NCBI GenBank assembly: GCA_002786065.1
Contig: NHNY01000005.1
Location: forward strand, 1-64,000
DNA length: 64,000 bases
Origin: Microcyclospora pomicola
Taxonomy: Eukaryota; Ascomycota; Dothideomycetes; Capnodiales
Direction of reading: 5' to 3'
This document shows positions 9,807 to 21,008 of the stretch, piece by piece. The notes beneath the pieces were generated by a model. It made no database searches. It was not told where the DNA came from and worked only from the letters and a program-made list of their open reading frames with translations. How positions within the stretch are numbered: the stretch's first letter is position 1; each line of letters begins with the position of its first letter. The position numbers and the translations under genes are program-made.

Positions 9807-12599
9807 ATGTCAACAGCCTGGTCTCCTCGAGCAACCAAAGCAGTGACTACTGCAGGACAAGCTGCGAAAGCCCGCCAAGCATCATCCCAACGCAAACGCG
9901 ACTCATTACCAGAGCAACTTCTCTCTACCATACCATCGTGCGCGCAGTCATGTATTTCAACATATATCTCGCAAGAATTTGGTACCTGCGACTCAAGCGA
10001 CTATTCATGTCTTTGCTCCCAATATAGTTCGGAAGGCTACACTCTTGGGGAACTGGCCTATGGCTGTCTGTCTGTCTCTTGCGATCAAGACACTGTCAAC
10101 GACGACGAACAGACCGCGTGGCAAATATGTTCTGCGGACGCAGAAGCTGTCACGGCCTTGCATACGGATGTTTTGTATTTACCTTCTACAACGGCGACAA
10201 CTTCATCCTCTTCCACGATCACAACAACATCGTCCGTGTCATCTCAAGTGGACAGCATTACCAGCGCATTATCTTCTATGCCAACAGCGTCAGACAGTTC
10301 TGGACTCCGAGCCTCAACAAGAACGACAAGCGCATCTACAAGCTCATCCGGAGTAGATGATGCATCGTCAACCACATCTTCCAGTATTGCCGCATCATCA
10401 TCGCATTCTCCGTCGTCCGGGCTCACGACCGCTCAGGCTGTCGGTATCAGCGTGGCAGTGTTTGGCACCATTCTCGCAGTCATTGCCATTGCGTTTTTCT
10501 CTGCAATCATACGTCGACGAAGAGCCCACAATAAAGCCCAGCGAGACGGAGGACGACAATCCTACGATTTCATCGACGAGACGCCACCACCAAACATGTC
10601 TTCGACGAACTTTGGACCTGCTGGCTTGAGCTCTGGACGTGTTGATGCTAAAGATCACAACACTGCGCCACAGGACTCAAAGATGGAACGTGAACGTACT
10701 CGGGCGTATTCCACGATTCATCAGGTGCCCCCGTCTATCCGCAACGACAGACAGAGACTCGACGCTGATCCCTTTGCCGACCACAATCTCGCCATCCCGC
10801 CGAAAGTGGCGCAGTATCCGACAAACGCTCCGAGCAGCGAGCACAACAGTATGCTCCTGCCAGAGAAGCCCCTGTCGATCGGTCCTCCTCCTCCACCCAA
10901 AAATGCACATACAGACCCCCCAAGATTCGGAGCGTGGATGGCGCCTGCAGTAGTCCCCGAAGACGACAAGACGCAAGCTTCCATGGCCAATTTCTCACGG
11001 CCGGCCTTGCCGGCACAGCAAAAGCAGGTGTACTTACCGTTGAATCCAAAGGTCAAGATGGCTCCACCACCAGCATTGACACGACGCGAGCTGCTAGTGC
11101 AGCAAACTCCGCCGCAACCCACGACACAAGGACTGTCTGAAGATGAGGAATCGAGCCTGCGACCTTCACCACAGCCAATACAGTATACTGCCTATGGAAC
11201 AGCTAGTCCTGAGTCGACACGGAAAGTCAGCCTCAGTCTTGACATTCCCCGCCAAGCAAATAAGAGTGTCGGAGCGAGTCCTCCCGTGCAAGTGTTTCCT
11301 GCCGTCACTACTCGTGGCACAACACCTCTTCGGATCGTGAACAGAACGCCATCGCCGAAGGTGCTGCCAGGGCAAGCCGGAACGAGTCAAGCAATTCAGC
11401 GGCCCTTGCGCCCTCAAAGATCTGGACCATCTCCTTTAGCTGTGTCAGTCCCCGTGTTTGCATCACCACCAACACTCTCAATGTCTGAATCCGGGAAAAA
11501 CTCTTCGAACTCACTTGCCAGATCACAACGTTCAACGACGACAGACGAAGTCCTGGATTACTATAATTCTCCAGATCCGTCTCATGACTCCCCAGCCACC
11601 ACTCGTACAAGCACTACACCCATTGAAGAGGATGCTCAACGTCGTAAGGCAGTACCCATGGCCATTACCGTCACAAAACCTGCATATGCCCCATGTGCTG
11701 TGCGAACCAATCCGAGACACTCAGGTGGTAGTGACACATCATTCGAATCCACCGACTCGAATGGTCCCACGCCTCCAGCCGAACATCTATCAGGTGTCAA
11801 AGCTTTGAGCCCTGTACATGAAACGCAATCGCAGCAACCACAACATAGTCCCATCGCTACGATACAGTACCCGAAAGTTCCACGAAGCTCGAATCAAGCT
11901 GCCCTCTCGAGTCCAGCAAGAGATGGGCATGTGCGCGAGAATGACAGGTTGAGCCCGACTTATGCATCACCAAGATCAGCAGGCTTGGGGGGTCTGATCG
12001 AGCAATCACAGTTATCCCCTCGTCAGCAGAGCATTAGGCAAGCAACACCCGAACAGCAGAAATTCGATGCGGGCACGCTATCTGGGTCGACACTCGTGGT
12101 GAAGCGCAGAGGAGACAGTGAAGCGAAGAAGTTCACGATCGATACTTCACATGCTCGATCTTGCGCAGATGCGATGCAAGAAGTCCGGAACGACTCAGGG
12201 ACGGAGAGTGGCGACAAGGGTAAAGAGATCAACAGTGCACGCAGCCTGGGTCAGCGCGGAAGTCCACTCAGAGGATACGGTCGTGTGAGTACAGGCGGGA
12301 ACGCCAGTGGAGGTCGACGGACACCCCACAGCGCCACGCACGGTGGGCCTCCTCGGAGTGGTGGACAACCACATAGTGGAAGCAGGACACAGTTCTCGCC
12401 AGGCACTTACAAAGCACGTAAGGTGCCGCCAGCGCTGATGATCGGCAACGGTTTCCATCCTGTCGGGAGCAACGAGCATATCACGAAACAGGAGGCGAGG
12501 ATGAGGGATGCTCGATCGCAACTGTGGGAGCCGAAACTGACACCGCGTCGGCGAGGAGACGACTTGTTTTTGGATGTCAGTCTCGCGTCGCCTATGTAG
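9807..12599 (+). CDS. CFEM-domain single-pass membrane protein with long disordered tail
   Basis: The 930-residue single-exon product has an N-terminal CFEM domain with all eight cysteines (C45, C49, C61, C68, C70, C87, C92, C108). A Ser/Thr-rich stalk of about 90 residues follows, suited to O-mannosylation, then one membrane helix at about 211-235, a stop-transfer cluster RRRR, and roughly 690 residues of Pro/Ser/Thr-rich disordered sequence presumably in the cytosol. CFEM domains occur in fungal surface proteins, including heme-binding and adhesion proteins and the Pth11-type receptors; this one is not Pth11-like because it has only one membrane span. No signal peptide is visible at the chosen start, which is the first ATG of the open frame (context TTACAATGTCA). 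An upstream spliced exon carrying one is possible. The function is not known beyond a surface role inferred from the domain. Confidence 0.85.
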   Translation: MSTAWSPRATKAVTTAGQAAKARQASSQRKRDSLPEQLLSTIPSCAQSCISTYISQEFGTCDSSDYSCLCSQYSSEGYTLGELAYGCLSVSCDQDTVNDDEQTAWQICSADAEAVTALHTDVLYLPSTTATTSSSSTITTTSSVSSQVDSITSALSSMPTASDSSGLRASTRTTSASTSSSGVDDASSTTSSSIAASSSHSPSSGLTTAQAVGISVAVFGTILAVIAIAFFSAIIRRRRAHNKAQRDGGRQSYDFIDETPPPNMSSTNFGPAGLSSGRVDAKDHNTAPQDSKMERERTRAYSTIHQVPPSIRNDRQRLDADPFADHNLAIPPKVAQYPTNAPSSEHNSMLLPEKPLSIGPPPPPKNAHTDPPRFGAWMAPAVVPEDDKTQASMANFSRPALPAQQKQVYLPLNPKVKMAPPPALTRRELLVQQTPPQPTTQGLSEDEESSLRPSPQPIQYTAYGTASPESTRKVSLSLDIPRQANKSVGASPPVQVFPAVTTRGTTPLRIVNRTPSPKVLPGQAGTSQAIQRPLRPQRSGPSPLAVSVPVFASPPTLSMSESGKNSSNSLARSQRSTTTDEVLDYYNSPDPSHDSPATTRTSTTPIEEDAQRRKAVPMAITVTKPAYAPCAVRTNPRHSGGSDTSFESTDSNGPTPPAEHLSGVKALSPVHETQSQQPQHSPIATIQYPKVPRSSNQAALSSPARDGHVRENDRLSPTYASPRSAGLGGLIEQSQLSPRQQSIRQATPEQQKFDAGTLSGSTLVVKRRGDSEAKKFTIDTSHARSCADAMQEVRNDSGTESGDKGKEINSARSLGQRGSPLRGYGRVSTGGNASGGRRTPHSATHGGPPRSGGQPHSGSRTQFSPGTYKARKVPPALMIGNGFHPVGSNEHITKQEARMRDARSQLWEPKLTPRRRGDDLFLDVSLASPM

Positions 12600-13439
12600 A
12601 TGGGCGGGGCGGGGACCATCTCCTGCATTTTTTGTTTTGCGTGAAGCGTTCAGCGAGCATTCAGTTGGCGATGGGATAGGTACATACATGTTCATAGACC
12701 AGGCATTGGACTTTGCCATACACCACCGTGTACACGAAATATTCGCATTAAACAAACCGGAGAATCACCATGATCATGTCGAGTACTAGTCTGACAGCAA
12801 GCCATGCAAAAGCACCTAGTCTTACAGGTGGCTTAGCATTAACGAGCCCAATGTGGCAGGGAGCTGGAGATGCTCTCGCGGCCGATAGAGGCGCGATGTC
12901 ATATCGTTGGCTCACGGTTTGTGTCTGATGGATGGGCATGTTTGCTTACATGACTGACACATCTGAGAAACGAGCCATGAATAAGAATAAACGATTATTT
13001 CTGGATGAACGATCTTCGAAGCTGACGAGATCCGGTCAGGTCATGTATGTAATCCTGCAGCCAGACCGACATTTGTCGGCCATTGATAATGTGAAGGGAC
13101 GGGGTCGTATCTGCAGTGACCCGACCCCACCAATCCATCCCACCTCAAACTCGCCGCTTTGCCCCACCACGACCGCCCGCTGCCGCTCAACAGAACGATA
13201 CATGTACGTCAGTGCGCACCCTCGACCTCCAGCGTGCGATTGATAGACGGAGAATCTTTTTACACCTCGACCTGATCCTCCTCTTTACATCTACATCCAC
13301 CACCTCTTTCTTCCTCTCTCCCTTCATCAACCCTCGCAGGATACACATCGTACCTGTCTGCAGTCTTCATATCAACGAACCCCCACTTTACCTCTTCCGC
13401 CGCTTTCCACTGATATTCACCCCACCAACAACCGCCATC
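12600..13439. other. Intergenic region upstream of transketolase
   Basis: No gene recognised. The last 200 bp are pyrimidine-rich, which fits the promoter and leader of a highly expressed fungal gene. The rest shows nothing notable. Confidence 0.5.
13258..13345 (+). promoter_or_regulatory. Pyrimidine-rich leader/promoter tract of transketolase
   Basis: Long C/T runs (such as CCTCTTTCTTCCTCTCTCCC) lie 100-180 bp before the start codon. CT-rich blocks near the transcription start are common in strongly expressed filamentous-fungal genes. The exact transcription start cannot be read from sequence. Confidence 0.45.
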
Positions 13440-15946
13440 ATGGGTTTCGATAAGACGGATGAGTTGGCCATCAACACCATCCGCACGCTTGCGGTGAGTC
13501 CAATGCACCTCTCACGTCTCCCCGTTAGCAGTAGTAGCTAGAGGGGAGACCTCGCCCGCTGCCATTGAGGACGAGACTCGAGACTCGAGCCTCGAGCCTA
13601 CTACAGGAATCGACACTGATGACATCGTTGTGATTGCAGGTCGATGCCACCTTCAAGGCCAACTCGGGTCATCCGGGTGCGCCCATGGGCATGGCCCCGG
13701 TCGCCCACGTGCTCTTCAACAAGTTCATGACCTTCAACCCCAAGAACCCCAGCTGGCTCAACCGCGATCGATTCGTGCTCTCGTGAGTCTTACTCCCATT
13801 TCCGAGTAATATCTGCAAATTTCCGAGGTGGACGACGGTGGGGTTTTGGCGGGGCACAGTACATTGTAGAGATTTCGAATCTCAAGCAGATAAACAGATG
13901 ATTTAGATGACATGATACCCGATGTCGTGGCGTTTCAAACACTGCTGATTAAAGAATGCTGACGATCTGGGTGCTAGTAACGGCCACGGATGTATGCTGC
14001 ACTATGCTCTGCTTCATCTCTTCGGCTACGCTGTCTCCATGGACGACCTCAAGGCGTTCCGCTCGCTCGACAGCATCACTCCCGGCCATCCCGAGGCTCA
14101 CGACACTCCCGGTATTGAGGTCACCACCGGACCTCTTGGTCAAGGTATTACCAACGCTGTTGGTCTCGCCGTAGCACAAGCACACACCGCCGCCGTCTTC
14201 AACAAGCCCGGCTTTGAGCTCGTTAACAACTACACCTACACTTTCTTCGGTGATGGATGTGCGATGGAGGGCATTGCCAGCGAGGCCGCCTCTGCTGCTG
14301 GTCACTTGCAATTGGGCAACTTGATCGCCATCTACGACGACAACCATATTTCCATTGGTGAGTCTAGTGATCCATGATTTGCACATAATCGCCACTGACA
14401 AGACAACAGACGGTGACACCAAGTGTGCGTTCACGGAGGACGTCACCAAGCGTTTCGAGGCATACGGCTGGCACGTGCAATGGGTCAAGGACGGTGACAG
14501 CGACCTTGCCGGTATCGAAGAGGCCATCGCCAAGGCGAAGGAGGTCAAGGACAAGCCCTCCATGATCAGACTGACCACCACCATCGGTTTCGGCTCCAAG
14601 CTTCAGGGTACTGGCGGTGTCCACGGCAACCCTTTGAAGGCCGATGACTGCGAACAAGTCAAGGAGAAGTTCGGTTTCGACCCAAAGAAGAGCTTCGTGG
14701 TGCCACAAGAGGTGTACGACATGTACAACAAGCACGCGTCCGAGGGTGCCGCGGCTGAGCAAGAGTGGAACGAGCTCTTCGAGAAGTACGCTGGCGAGCA
14801 CAAGGAACTTGCAGCAGACCTCAAGCGCCGTCTTACTGGCAAGCTTCCAGAAGGCTGGCAAAACAAGCTCCCCGTCTACAAGCCCTCCGACAAGGCCGTT
14901 GCCTCGCGCAAGCTGTCCGAGTCCGTGCTTGAGGCCATCTACGAGGCTGTTCCTGAGCTCATGTCCGGTTCTGCTGATTTGACCGGCTCCAACAACACTC
15001 GCTGGAAGGCAGCAGTCGATTTCCAGCCACCAAGCACCGGCATTGGTGAGTGGAGCGGTCGCTACATGCGCTATGGTGTGCGTGAACACGCCATGGCCGG
15101 CATGATGAACGGAATGGCAGCATACGGCACGATCATCCCAGCCGGAGGAACCTTCCTCAACTTCGTCTCCTACGCTGCTGGTTCCGTCCGTCTCTCTTCG
15201 CTTTCACACCAGCGTGTCATCTACATCGCCACTCACGACTCCATCGGTCTTGGTGAGGACGGTCCTACCCATCAGCCAATCGAGACCCTTGCTCACTTCC
15301 GCGCTCTGCCCAACATGATGGTCTGGCGCCCAGCTGACGGAAACGAGACTTCCGCCGCCTACTACGTTGCTCTCACCTCTCACAGCACCCCATCAATTCT
15401 CGCGCTCACCCGTCAAAACCTGCCACAATTGGAGGGCAGCACGATCGAGAACGGTATCAAGGGTGGTTATGTCGCTCTCGAGGACAAGGAGGCTGCCATT
15501 ACCCTCGTGTCCACCGGTTCTGAAGTCTCCCTCTGTTTGGAGGCTGTCAAGTACCTCAAGGAGCACCACAACAAGGCTGCTCGTGTTGTCTCGATGCCTT
15601 GTGTGGAGGTGTTCGACGCTCAGCCCAAGGAGTACAAGCTTTCGTGTATCCCTGACGGAATCCCCGCTCTGTCTGTCGAAGTCATGTCCACGCTTGGCTG
15701 GGAGAAGTACTCGCACGAGCAATTCGGTCTCAACCGATTCGGTGCCTCTGGCCCGTACTTGGAGGTGTACAAGGTATGTTCGGCAAATCTGGACCTTACA
15801 TTTCAAGATACTAATCGACTCTGTCGCAGAAATTCGAGTTCACCCCTGAGGGCATCTCCAAGCGTGCCGTCGCCACGATTGACTTCTACAAGGACGTCAA
15901 GCCCCTGCGATCGCCGCTCAACCGTGCCTTCCAACAGCTCATCTAA
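13440..15946 (+). CDS. TKL1: Transketolase (pentose phosphate pathway)
   Basis: A thiamine-diphosphate enzyme that moves two-carbon units between ketose and aldose phosphates in the cytosol. Five exons fit: 13440-13493, 13640-13782, 13978-14357, 14410-15773 and 15830-15946. All junctions are GT-AG and keep frame, giving 685 residues, the family's normal size. Key signs are [12 protein letters not shown] near the N-terminus, the ThDP/Mg motif GDGCAMEG...N in exon 3, the [15 protein letters not shown] motif and the [17 protein letters not shown] motif in exon 4. The start lies in a good context (CATCATGGG). The 54-nt first exon carries only 18 codons before the first intron. No missing residues noticed. 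Followed in tandem by the MYND-finger gene. Confidence 0.96.
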
Positions 15947-16679
15947 GTGTTGGTTGGGCATAAAAGGCAAGAGAAGCAGGACGATGAGAAAGGGTTGCAG
16001 GAAGCTGAATAAGTGTCACGCCGAGATGATGATGAGAGATAGAAGAAGCAGGGTTGATAGCATCTTCGTCAGCGTATGACGAAGCAGAGGGAAGGCTGGA
16101 AGTGGTGGTTGGCACCCTCATGCTGTAAAGATTGATGAGATATGGATAGAATTCTGCTACATTGATTTCCTATGTGCCCGGCTGTTCTGCCTGATCCGAA
16201 GTACAGTGCAGTCTCAGCAGAAGAGCGACTCTCTACACCCTTACCGCAGTGGTCCATGATTGTATTGCTTGGCTCGCTGGCATCGTTTCAGCAGTCAACA
16301 CTGGACCGCTCTTGGACTTAGCAAGCAGGCCTTGTGAGATGAAGATCAGTATAGGTAAGTCGACATTCAACGACACGGATGAATCTGTGAGAATGCTTCA
16401 TTAAGATCAAGTAAAGACAAGCGAAGACCACGAACAGTCATGCTGGTCTATAGCAGAACTATCGGGGCAAGGACGAGATTTGCTGACCCGTCCTGCAACG
16501 ATCTGGTCTGCCCAATTCGTCCTCTAGCGACGGCCCATATAAGCTTTCTGGCTTTCGCTCGGCCCGTGCCGCGACATCTGCTAGTCGCGTGTGTTGGTTG
16601 TAAAAGCACGTAAATTCACTTGAGCAGTGAAGTCAACTCATCCTTCACATCACACTCATTTATTCACCCACACGTCGCC
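15947..16679. other. Intergenic region transketolase / MYND gene
   Basis: Contains the 3' flank of transketolase and the promoter of the next gene. Open frames here are shadows or chance. Nothing else seen. Confidence 0.45.
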
Positions 16680-17960
16680 ATGGAGGAGCCGTCAACACTC
16701 CCATGCGCAGTCTGTCAGAAGACAGACTCGCGCCCGTGTAACCGCTGTAAAAGCGCCTGCTACTGCTCTGAAAAATGCCAAAAGGCTGATTGGCCAATTC
16801 ACAAGCTACTTTGCGGAGCTTTCGCCTCGTTCAATCATGCGGCCCGTCCCAGTCGCAATCACATCCTGGCTATCAAGTTTGAAGAGGACGGGGAAAAGCC
16901 CAGATTCTGCTGGCTTCAATGTGAAGATCGTGGCGGCAGTTCCAGTTTTCCTGTTGCACAACTTCTGGTCGCTGAGATCAGGTCAGACAATGGCAGTATA
17001 GAGCATCATATCTTGGAGCATGATCCGATAACCTTGGAAGACTTGCCAAATAAACTGTGGTTCAGCTTCCGTTCTGCTTTCGCATCGGATGGATCCAGGA
17101 CAAATAACAGCGTTCTAAGCATCACTCGTACGCAATGTGGGAAGCGTATTGTTTGGAGGGGCGCAATTGTAGTATCCGCGATCACATCTGATGAAGACGA
17201 GGACCTTCAAACCGCCAAAGATATCACCATGAATGACTTTCGTCAAATCGCCAATTTTTTCTTGTGGTACGGGTACACACCAGCACCGAAGTTCGAACAG
17301 TCTACGACTCCCAGAGTCAAGGGTGTCAGAATGAATTGCATCGGCGACGAAAAGATGCTCGGCAGACCGCACTTTGAGGCTGTTGAAGTACCAACGACAC
17401 ACGCCATCTTCAACAAGCATGAAATCTCTGACATCTCGAAGCTCATCGAAATTCCCATTCTTCTGCAACGTTACGCTGCAAGTCCGGAATGGGCCGATGG
17501 CCAACATAACAGAGTCTTTGGAAATGATCACCCATATGACAACGAAGACGCCTCATTCCTCCATTTATGCTGCGATCCCGCAGCCCAGCCCGATATGGAG
17601 ACGGGAGCAGGAATCTGGGGTTGTATGCAATGGTACGTGGACATTGGAAGTGTTCTCCTCATGCGCCAAGACAAGGAGCCTCTGCTCCCCTCCCATGTTG
17701 AAGCATTGGTTGCATATTGCCGCTTCGAGGTCTGGCCGATCATAAATCATTCTCTGGGCGAGTACGAATTGGAAGAACCAATGAGCAAGGATGCTGTTCT
17801 CGACAAAATCTGCCGACCAATGTTTGTCATCTCCTGGCAGAAGTTCTCAGACCAACAGGCTGAAGCAGGCCGTACAATCCACGATCCATCCCCTTATGAT
17901 CCCGAGTACCAGCGTCAATTCCTGAGCTTGCAACGTCTTACCAATTCGAACAGCCATTAA
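16680..17960 (+). CDS. MYND zinc-finger protein
   Basis: The 426-residue product starts with a complete MYND finger: C9, C12, C20, C23, C29, C33, H41 and C45. MYND fingers bind proline-rich partner peptides and occur in regulators and SET-domain methyltransferases. No SET domain is present here, and residues 50-426 match no family I recognise; they look folded, with many aromatic residues and few repeats. The start is the ATG at 16680 (GCCATGG, a near-ideal context); the frame stays open about 60 bp further upstream but without an earlier ATG. Single exon. A cytosolic or nuclear protein-interaction role is inference. The many such genes in fungal genomes are poorly characterised. Confidence 0.85.
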   Translation: MEEPSTLPCAVCQKTDSRPCNRCKSACYCSEKCQKADWPIHKLLCGAFASFNHAARPSRNHILAIKFEEDGEKPRFCWLQCEDRGGSSSFPVAQLLVAEIRSDNGSIEHHILEHDPITLEDLPNKLWFSFRSAFASDGSRTNNSVLSITRTQCGKRIVWRGAIVVSAITSDEDEDLQTAKDITMNDFRQIANFFLWYGYTPAPKFEQSTTPRVKGVRMNCIGDEKMLGRPHFEAVEVPTTHAIFNKHEISDISKLIEIPILLQRYAASPEWADGQHNRVFGNDHPYDNEDASFLHLCCDPAAQPDMETGAGIWGCMQWYVDIGSVLLMRQDKEPLLPSHVEALVAYCRFEVWPIINHSLGEYELEEPMSKDAVLDKICRPMFVISWQKFSDQQAEAGRTIHDPSPYDPEYQRQFLSLQRLTNSNSH

Positions 17961-19376
17961 TCAACGATCCAACGATACCTTGACGATGATGCGCTGTCTT
18001 CTTCTTTTCATTGAAGCCTGGATCCATATGTGTGCTACCCAATACCAGAACCAAGACCAGCGCCGTCCATCTTCGACAGACGACCTTGGCTAAGCACGCA
18101 AAGGATGAACGCTTTAGCGTATGGTTACTACGAAACTTACGACGCATCGAAACTCTGACGACGAAATGATGTTTAATTTCCAATCACGCTCTGACGCAAA
18201 TCTGTGGCTTTTCATCAGCCCATATACAAAGTCAGAACGCATGATCAGTACGGAAACCCCTGTGTCGTTTTTGATTTGACTTGTTTTCGATTTCTTTCCT
18301 TTCCGTTGCGAGCAGAACCTTGTTTCCGTGGAGCAGGAGACTGGAGCAAACCTGCTTTGATACCCCAACTGTACTTGTATCTTGCCCTTAGGTATAACTA
18401 GCCAGATCCCCAATCCCATAATAATCGATGAGTTCACGTTCTCCATGCGACCGTTCCCGTGCTTGCATCCTCTACCATATGAGACCTGCCCGTTCCCCTC
18501 CTCGTTGATGATCGAAGCCTCGCCTGCCTCCCTTTCGGCCCTCCGACCGGAACATAAGGTATATTCATCTCCAGCTTCCAGCTCCCACGACTTCCTCTCC
18601 ACCTTGCTCTCCACCTCCCAACCCTCCGAAGTCAACTTATTAGGACGCGTAGCATACAGTACGTACCGATCATGAACATGCATTCCAAGTGAGCTCAAAT
18701 CGCATGAGGGTAAGCAAGAAAGAGAGGGACGAGGTTGATGCCCACATATTCGTACAGTCACTGGGGGCGGCAAGTCAACACAAACACTATGGTAAGACCA
18801 CCCATCCGATTATCACATTGAGAAGAGTATCGCGTTCAATGCAGAGGCAGAGGACCAGGATCGGTCGTCTTTACTTCATACTCAATATCTATTTAAACTC
18901 AATCATTCCGAAGACTTTATTTGAGCACTACATAAATGATAACACGCCTTCCGGTACCCATCCTGCCGGCTCTCTCGAGTATGATAAAAAGCGCACAGCG
19001 CTTCATTAACACATGAGCAGACCAGACAAGACAAGCCGGTAGGCGGACGGGGATATCTTCAGACTCTTTCCTTGCCGTCGAGGAAGAGGAGATCTGTTGC
19101 AACAAAGTCAGCTGGATGGGAAGACGCATGCCATCCGTCGAGCATTTTCTCCCAGAGCATTCTGCCCATCCCTTGCACCATTTGCCTCCATGTGAATGAA
19201 AATACCTTCATCGTTGCGGGTCGTAACAGATAGAATTATAACAGGTGGTGAGAAGGTGAAAACTTGTAGGCCGCTTTGATCTCTTTCACTTAACAAGAGG
19301 CGGCAGGTGAAGATCACACGTGTAGAAGGAACAAGTCGCAGTCCACCAACGCCACTCCAGCAGACAGCAAAGAGCT
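17961..19376. other. Convergent intergenic region, 1.4 kb
   Basis: Lies between two converging genes. A 219-residue open frame on the minus strand (18114-18773) has no ATG at its beginning and no family features, so I did not call it. Nothing else supported. Confidence 0.45.
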
Positions 19377-21008
19377 CTAAGCCAAAGTCTTGCGCTTCTC
19401 AGCTGCCGACAATACGCCCAACATGAGCATCTTGCGGTTGTCAGCTCCAGCACTGAGAGGTGTAGGTGGCTGCTTGAACGCACCAACATCCTCAGTCTCG
19501 CTGCTGCTCGCAGAGCTCAGGCCGAAGTATCCGTCTGTGGATCCCCGGCTGTCACGCTTCTGCTGCATCTCCGAGCCAATCGGACTCATCTTCCTGCTAC
19601 CAGCACTGCTGGTGGAGGAAAGCACATCTTCATCCTCCTCGCTGACGGGAAAGTGAGGGCCGTCTTCGCTGAGTGGGCTTCCACCGGAAGAACGAGAAGC
19701 GCCACGGCGACCAATGCCAGCCTTCATCAGGCTATCGAGAGCACGGCGGCGTTGACGGGTGGCAAAGTTCTTGCTGCCTTCGTGCTTACTGGTGGGTGCG
19801 GCGACAAGCTCGTCAAGAGCTGGCGGGCCACGCGGCTGGCGCATGGGGTGCTCACCAGCACGAGCAGCGCCTGGACCAAATGTACCAGTCATGGGTGTTG
19901 GAGGGAATGCTGCACGTTGCGAGCCGAAAGTCGCAGCGGAAGACGTCTTGGGACCATCGGCAGCGCTTGCGACTGGGTTGATGGCCAGCGAAGATGCCTT
20001 CTTGTGGCCTCTGCGGAAAGCCGTAGCAGAAGGTGGAGGCAGAGGCTCGACGTGTTCAAGAGTCGATGGTGGTGATGAAGTCTTCTTGGGTGGCGTGAAC
20101 GAGCGACCGTTAACTGGAGTGGATCTCTCGGTGCCTGGAGGAGAAATGTTGAAGCTTGGAGCAGGCGACTCACGCTGCTGATGGGAGAACGGATTGGCCT
20201 GCTGCTGATAGACCGGGGACATGTTCATCTGAGCCTGCTGTTGAGCAGCCGGGTCCATCATGTAGGTGTAGCTGCGGAGCTGCGGGTTGTATACGAGATA
20301 AACACCTGGCTGGCCTGGCACCTCGATGGGGGCTTGCATCTGCTGCTGTTGCTGTTGGTAAAAGCCCTGCGGAGTCTGTGGGGTCATGAGACCATTGGCG
20401 AAGCCGATCGATGACATGTTCTGGTTCAGAGACATGCCCTGAGTCTGGGCAGTGAGGCTAGCCAGCTTCTGCTGGAGCTGTTGTTGGCGTTGGGCCAAAA
20501 ACAAGCTTTGCATCTGCATCTGCTGCAACACGCTCGGGTCCATCTCCTCAGCCTGCTCGTAGAGGCTGGGAGGAGCAAGGACCTGCTCAGGCAAGGAGTA
20601 CATCTGTTGAGCAGCGTTCACAGCATACTGGGAGAAGTCGCTGGCGGTCTGGGGAAGACCACGGGTGTAACCATTGTTGTTGTAGCTGGCATTTGCCCAC
20701 TGAGAAGCACCCAGACCTTGCGTCTGATGTTGGGTTTGGTGGTAGGGAGCGGAAGCCGGGACTCCAGGAGTCTTGGGCTGAGTGCGAAGACCCGCAAGCA
20801 GGTGAGAGCGGCTGGTGCGTGGCGCCGCATCATCAACCGAGTTCTCGCTGATGGGCGCAACCTTGGGCGGCAACGCGACGCTCAACCGTTTCGAGTTGAG
20901 ACGCGTGCGGCTTCCAAAGCCGTTGCCTGGAGCGCCGAGGCCGCCGGATGGGAAAGGATTGTTGTTGCCGTAAGACATTTGAGCAAGATGGCCAGCGTCC
21001 ATGCTCAT
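19377..21008 (-). CDS. Gln-rich protein of unknown function
   Basis: A 543-residue single-exon product that I do not recognise as a named family. Features: an N-terminal Gly/Asn-rich stretch with a basic patch (TRLNSKRLSVALPPK), a central Gln-rich segment with Gln runs that could form a short coiled coil (around QQQLQQKLASLTAQ), then Pro/Ser-rich sequence with a TPPKKTSSPP-type patch, a conserved-looking basic block (ATRQRRRALDSLMKAGIGRRG), an acidic/Ser patch and a C-terminal block ending NRKMLMLGVLSAAEKRKTLA. The alternation of disordered regions and short conserved blocks resembles regulatory or RNA-binding scaffold proteins, but that is only a resemblance. The start is the first of two close ATGs. 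A long pyrimidine-rich leader precedes it on the minus strand. Confidence 0.8.
   Translation of the reverse strand: MSMDAGHLAQMSYGNNNPFPSGGLGAPGNGFGSRTRLNSKRLSVALPPKVAPISENSVDDAAPRTSRSHLLAGLRTQPKTPGVPASAPYHQTQHQTQGLGASQWANASYNNNGYTRGLPQTASDFSQYAVNAAQQMYSLPEQVLAPPSLYEQAEEMDPSVLQQMQMQSLFLAQRQQQLQQKLASLTAQTQGMSLNQNMSSIGFANGLMTPQTPQGFYQQQQQQMQAPIEVPGQPGVYLVYNPQLRSYTYMMDPAAQQQAQMNMSPVYQQQANPFSHQQRESPAPSFNISPPGTERSTPVNGRSFTPPKKTSSPPSTLEHVEPLPPPSATAFRRGHKKASSLAINPVASAADGPKTSSAATFGSQRAAFPPTPMTGTFGPGAARAGEHPMRQPRGPPALDELVAAPTSKHEGSKNFATRQRRRALDSLMKAGIGRRGASRSSGGSPLSEDGPHFPVSEEDEDVLSSTSSAGSRKMSPIGSEMQQKRDSRGSTDGYFGLSSASSSETEDVGAFKQPPTPLSAGADNRKMLMLGVLSAAEKRKTLA

Noticed and set aside
13949-14599. 216-codon minus-strand frame inside transketolase
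   Set aside because: Antisense shadow; crosses known exon-intron boundaries.
14364-15089. 241-codon minus-strand frame inside transketolase
   Set aside because: Antisense shadow of a strongly codon-biased coding exon.
18114-18773. 219-codon minus-strand frame between the MYND gene and the Gln-rich gene
   Set aside because: No ATG at its beginning, no recognisable domain and unremarkable composition.
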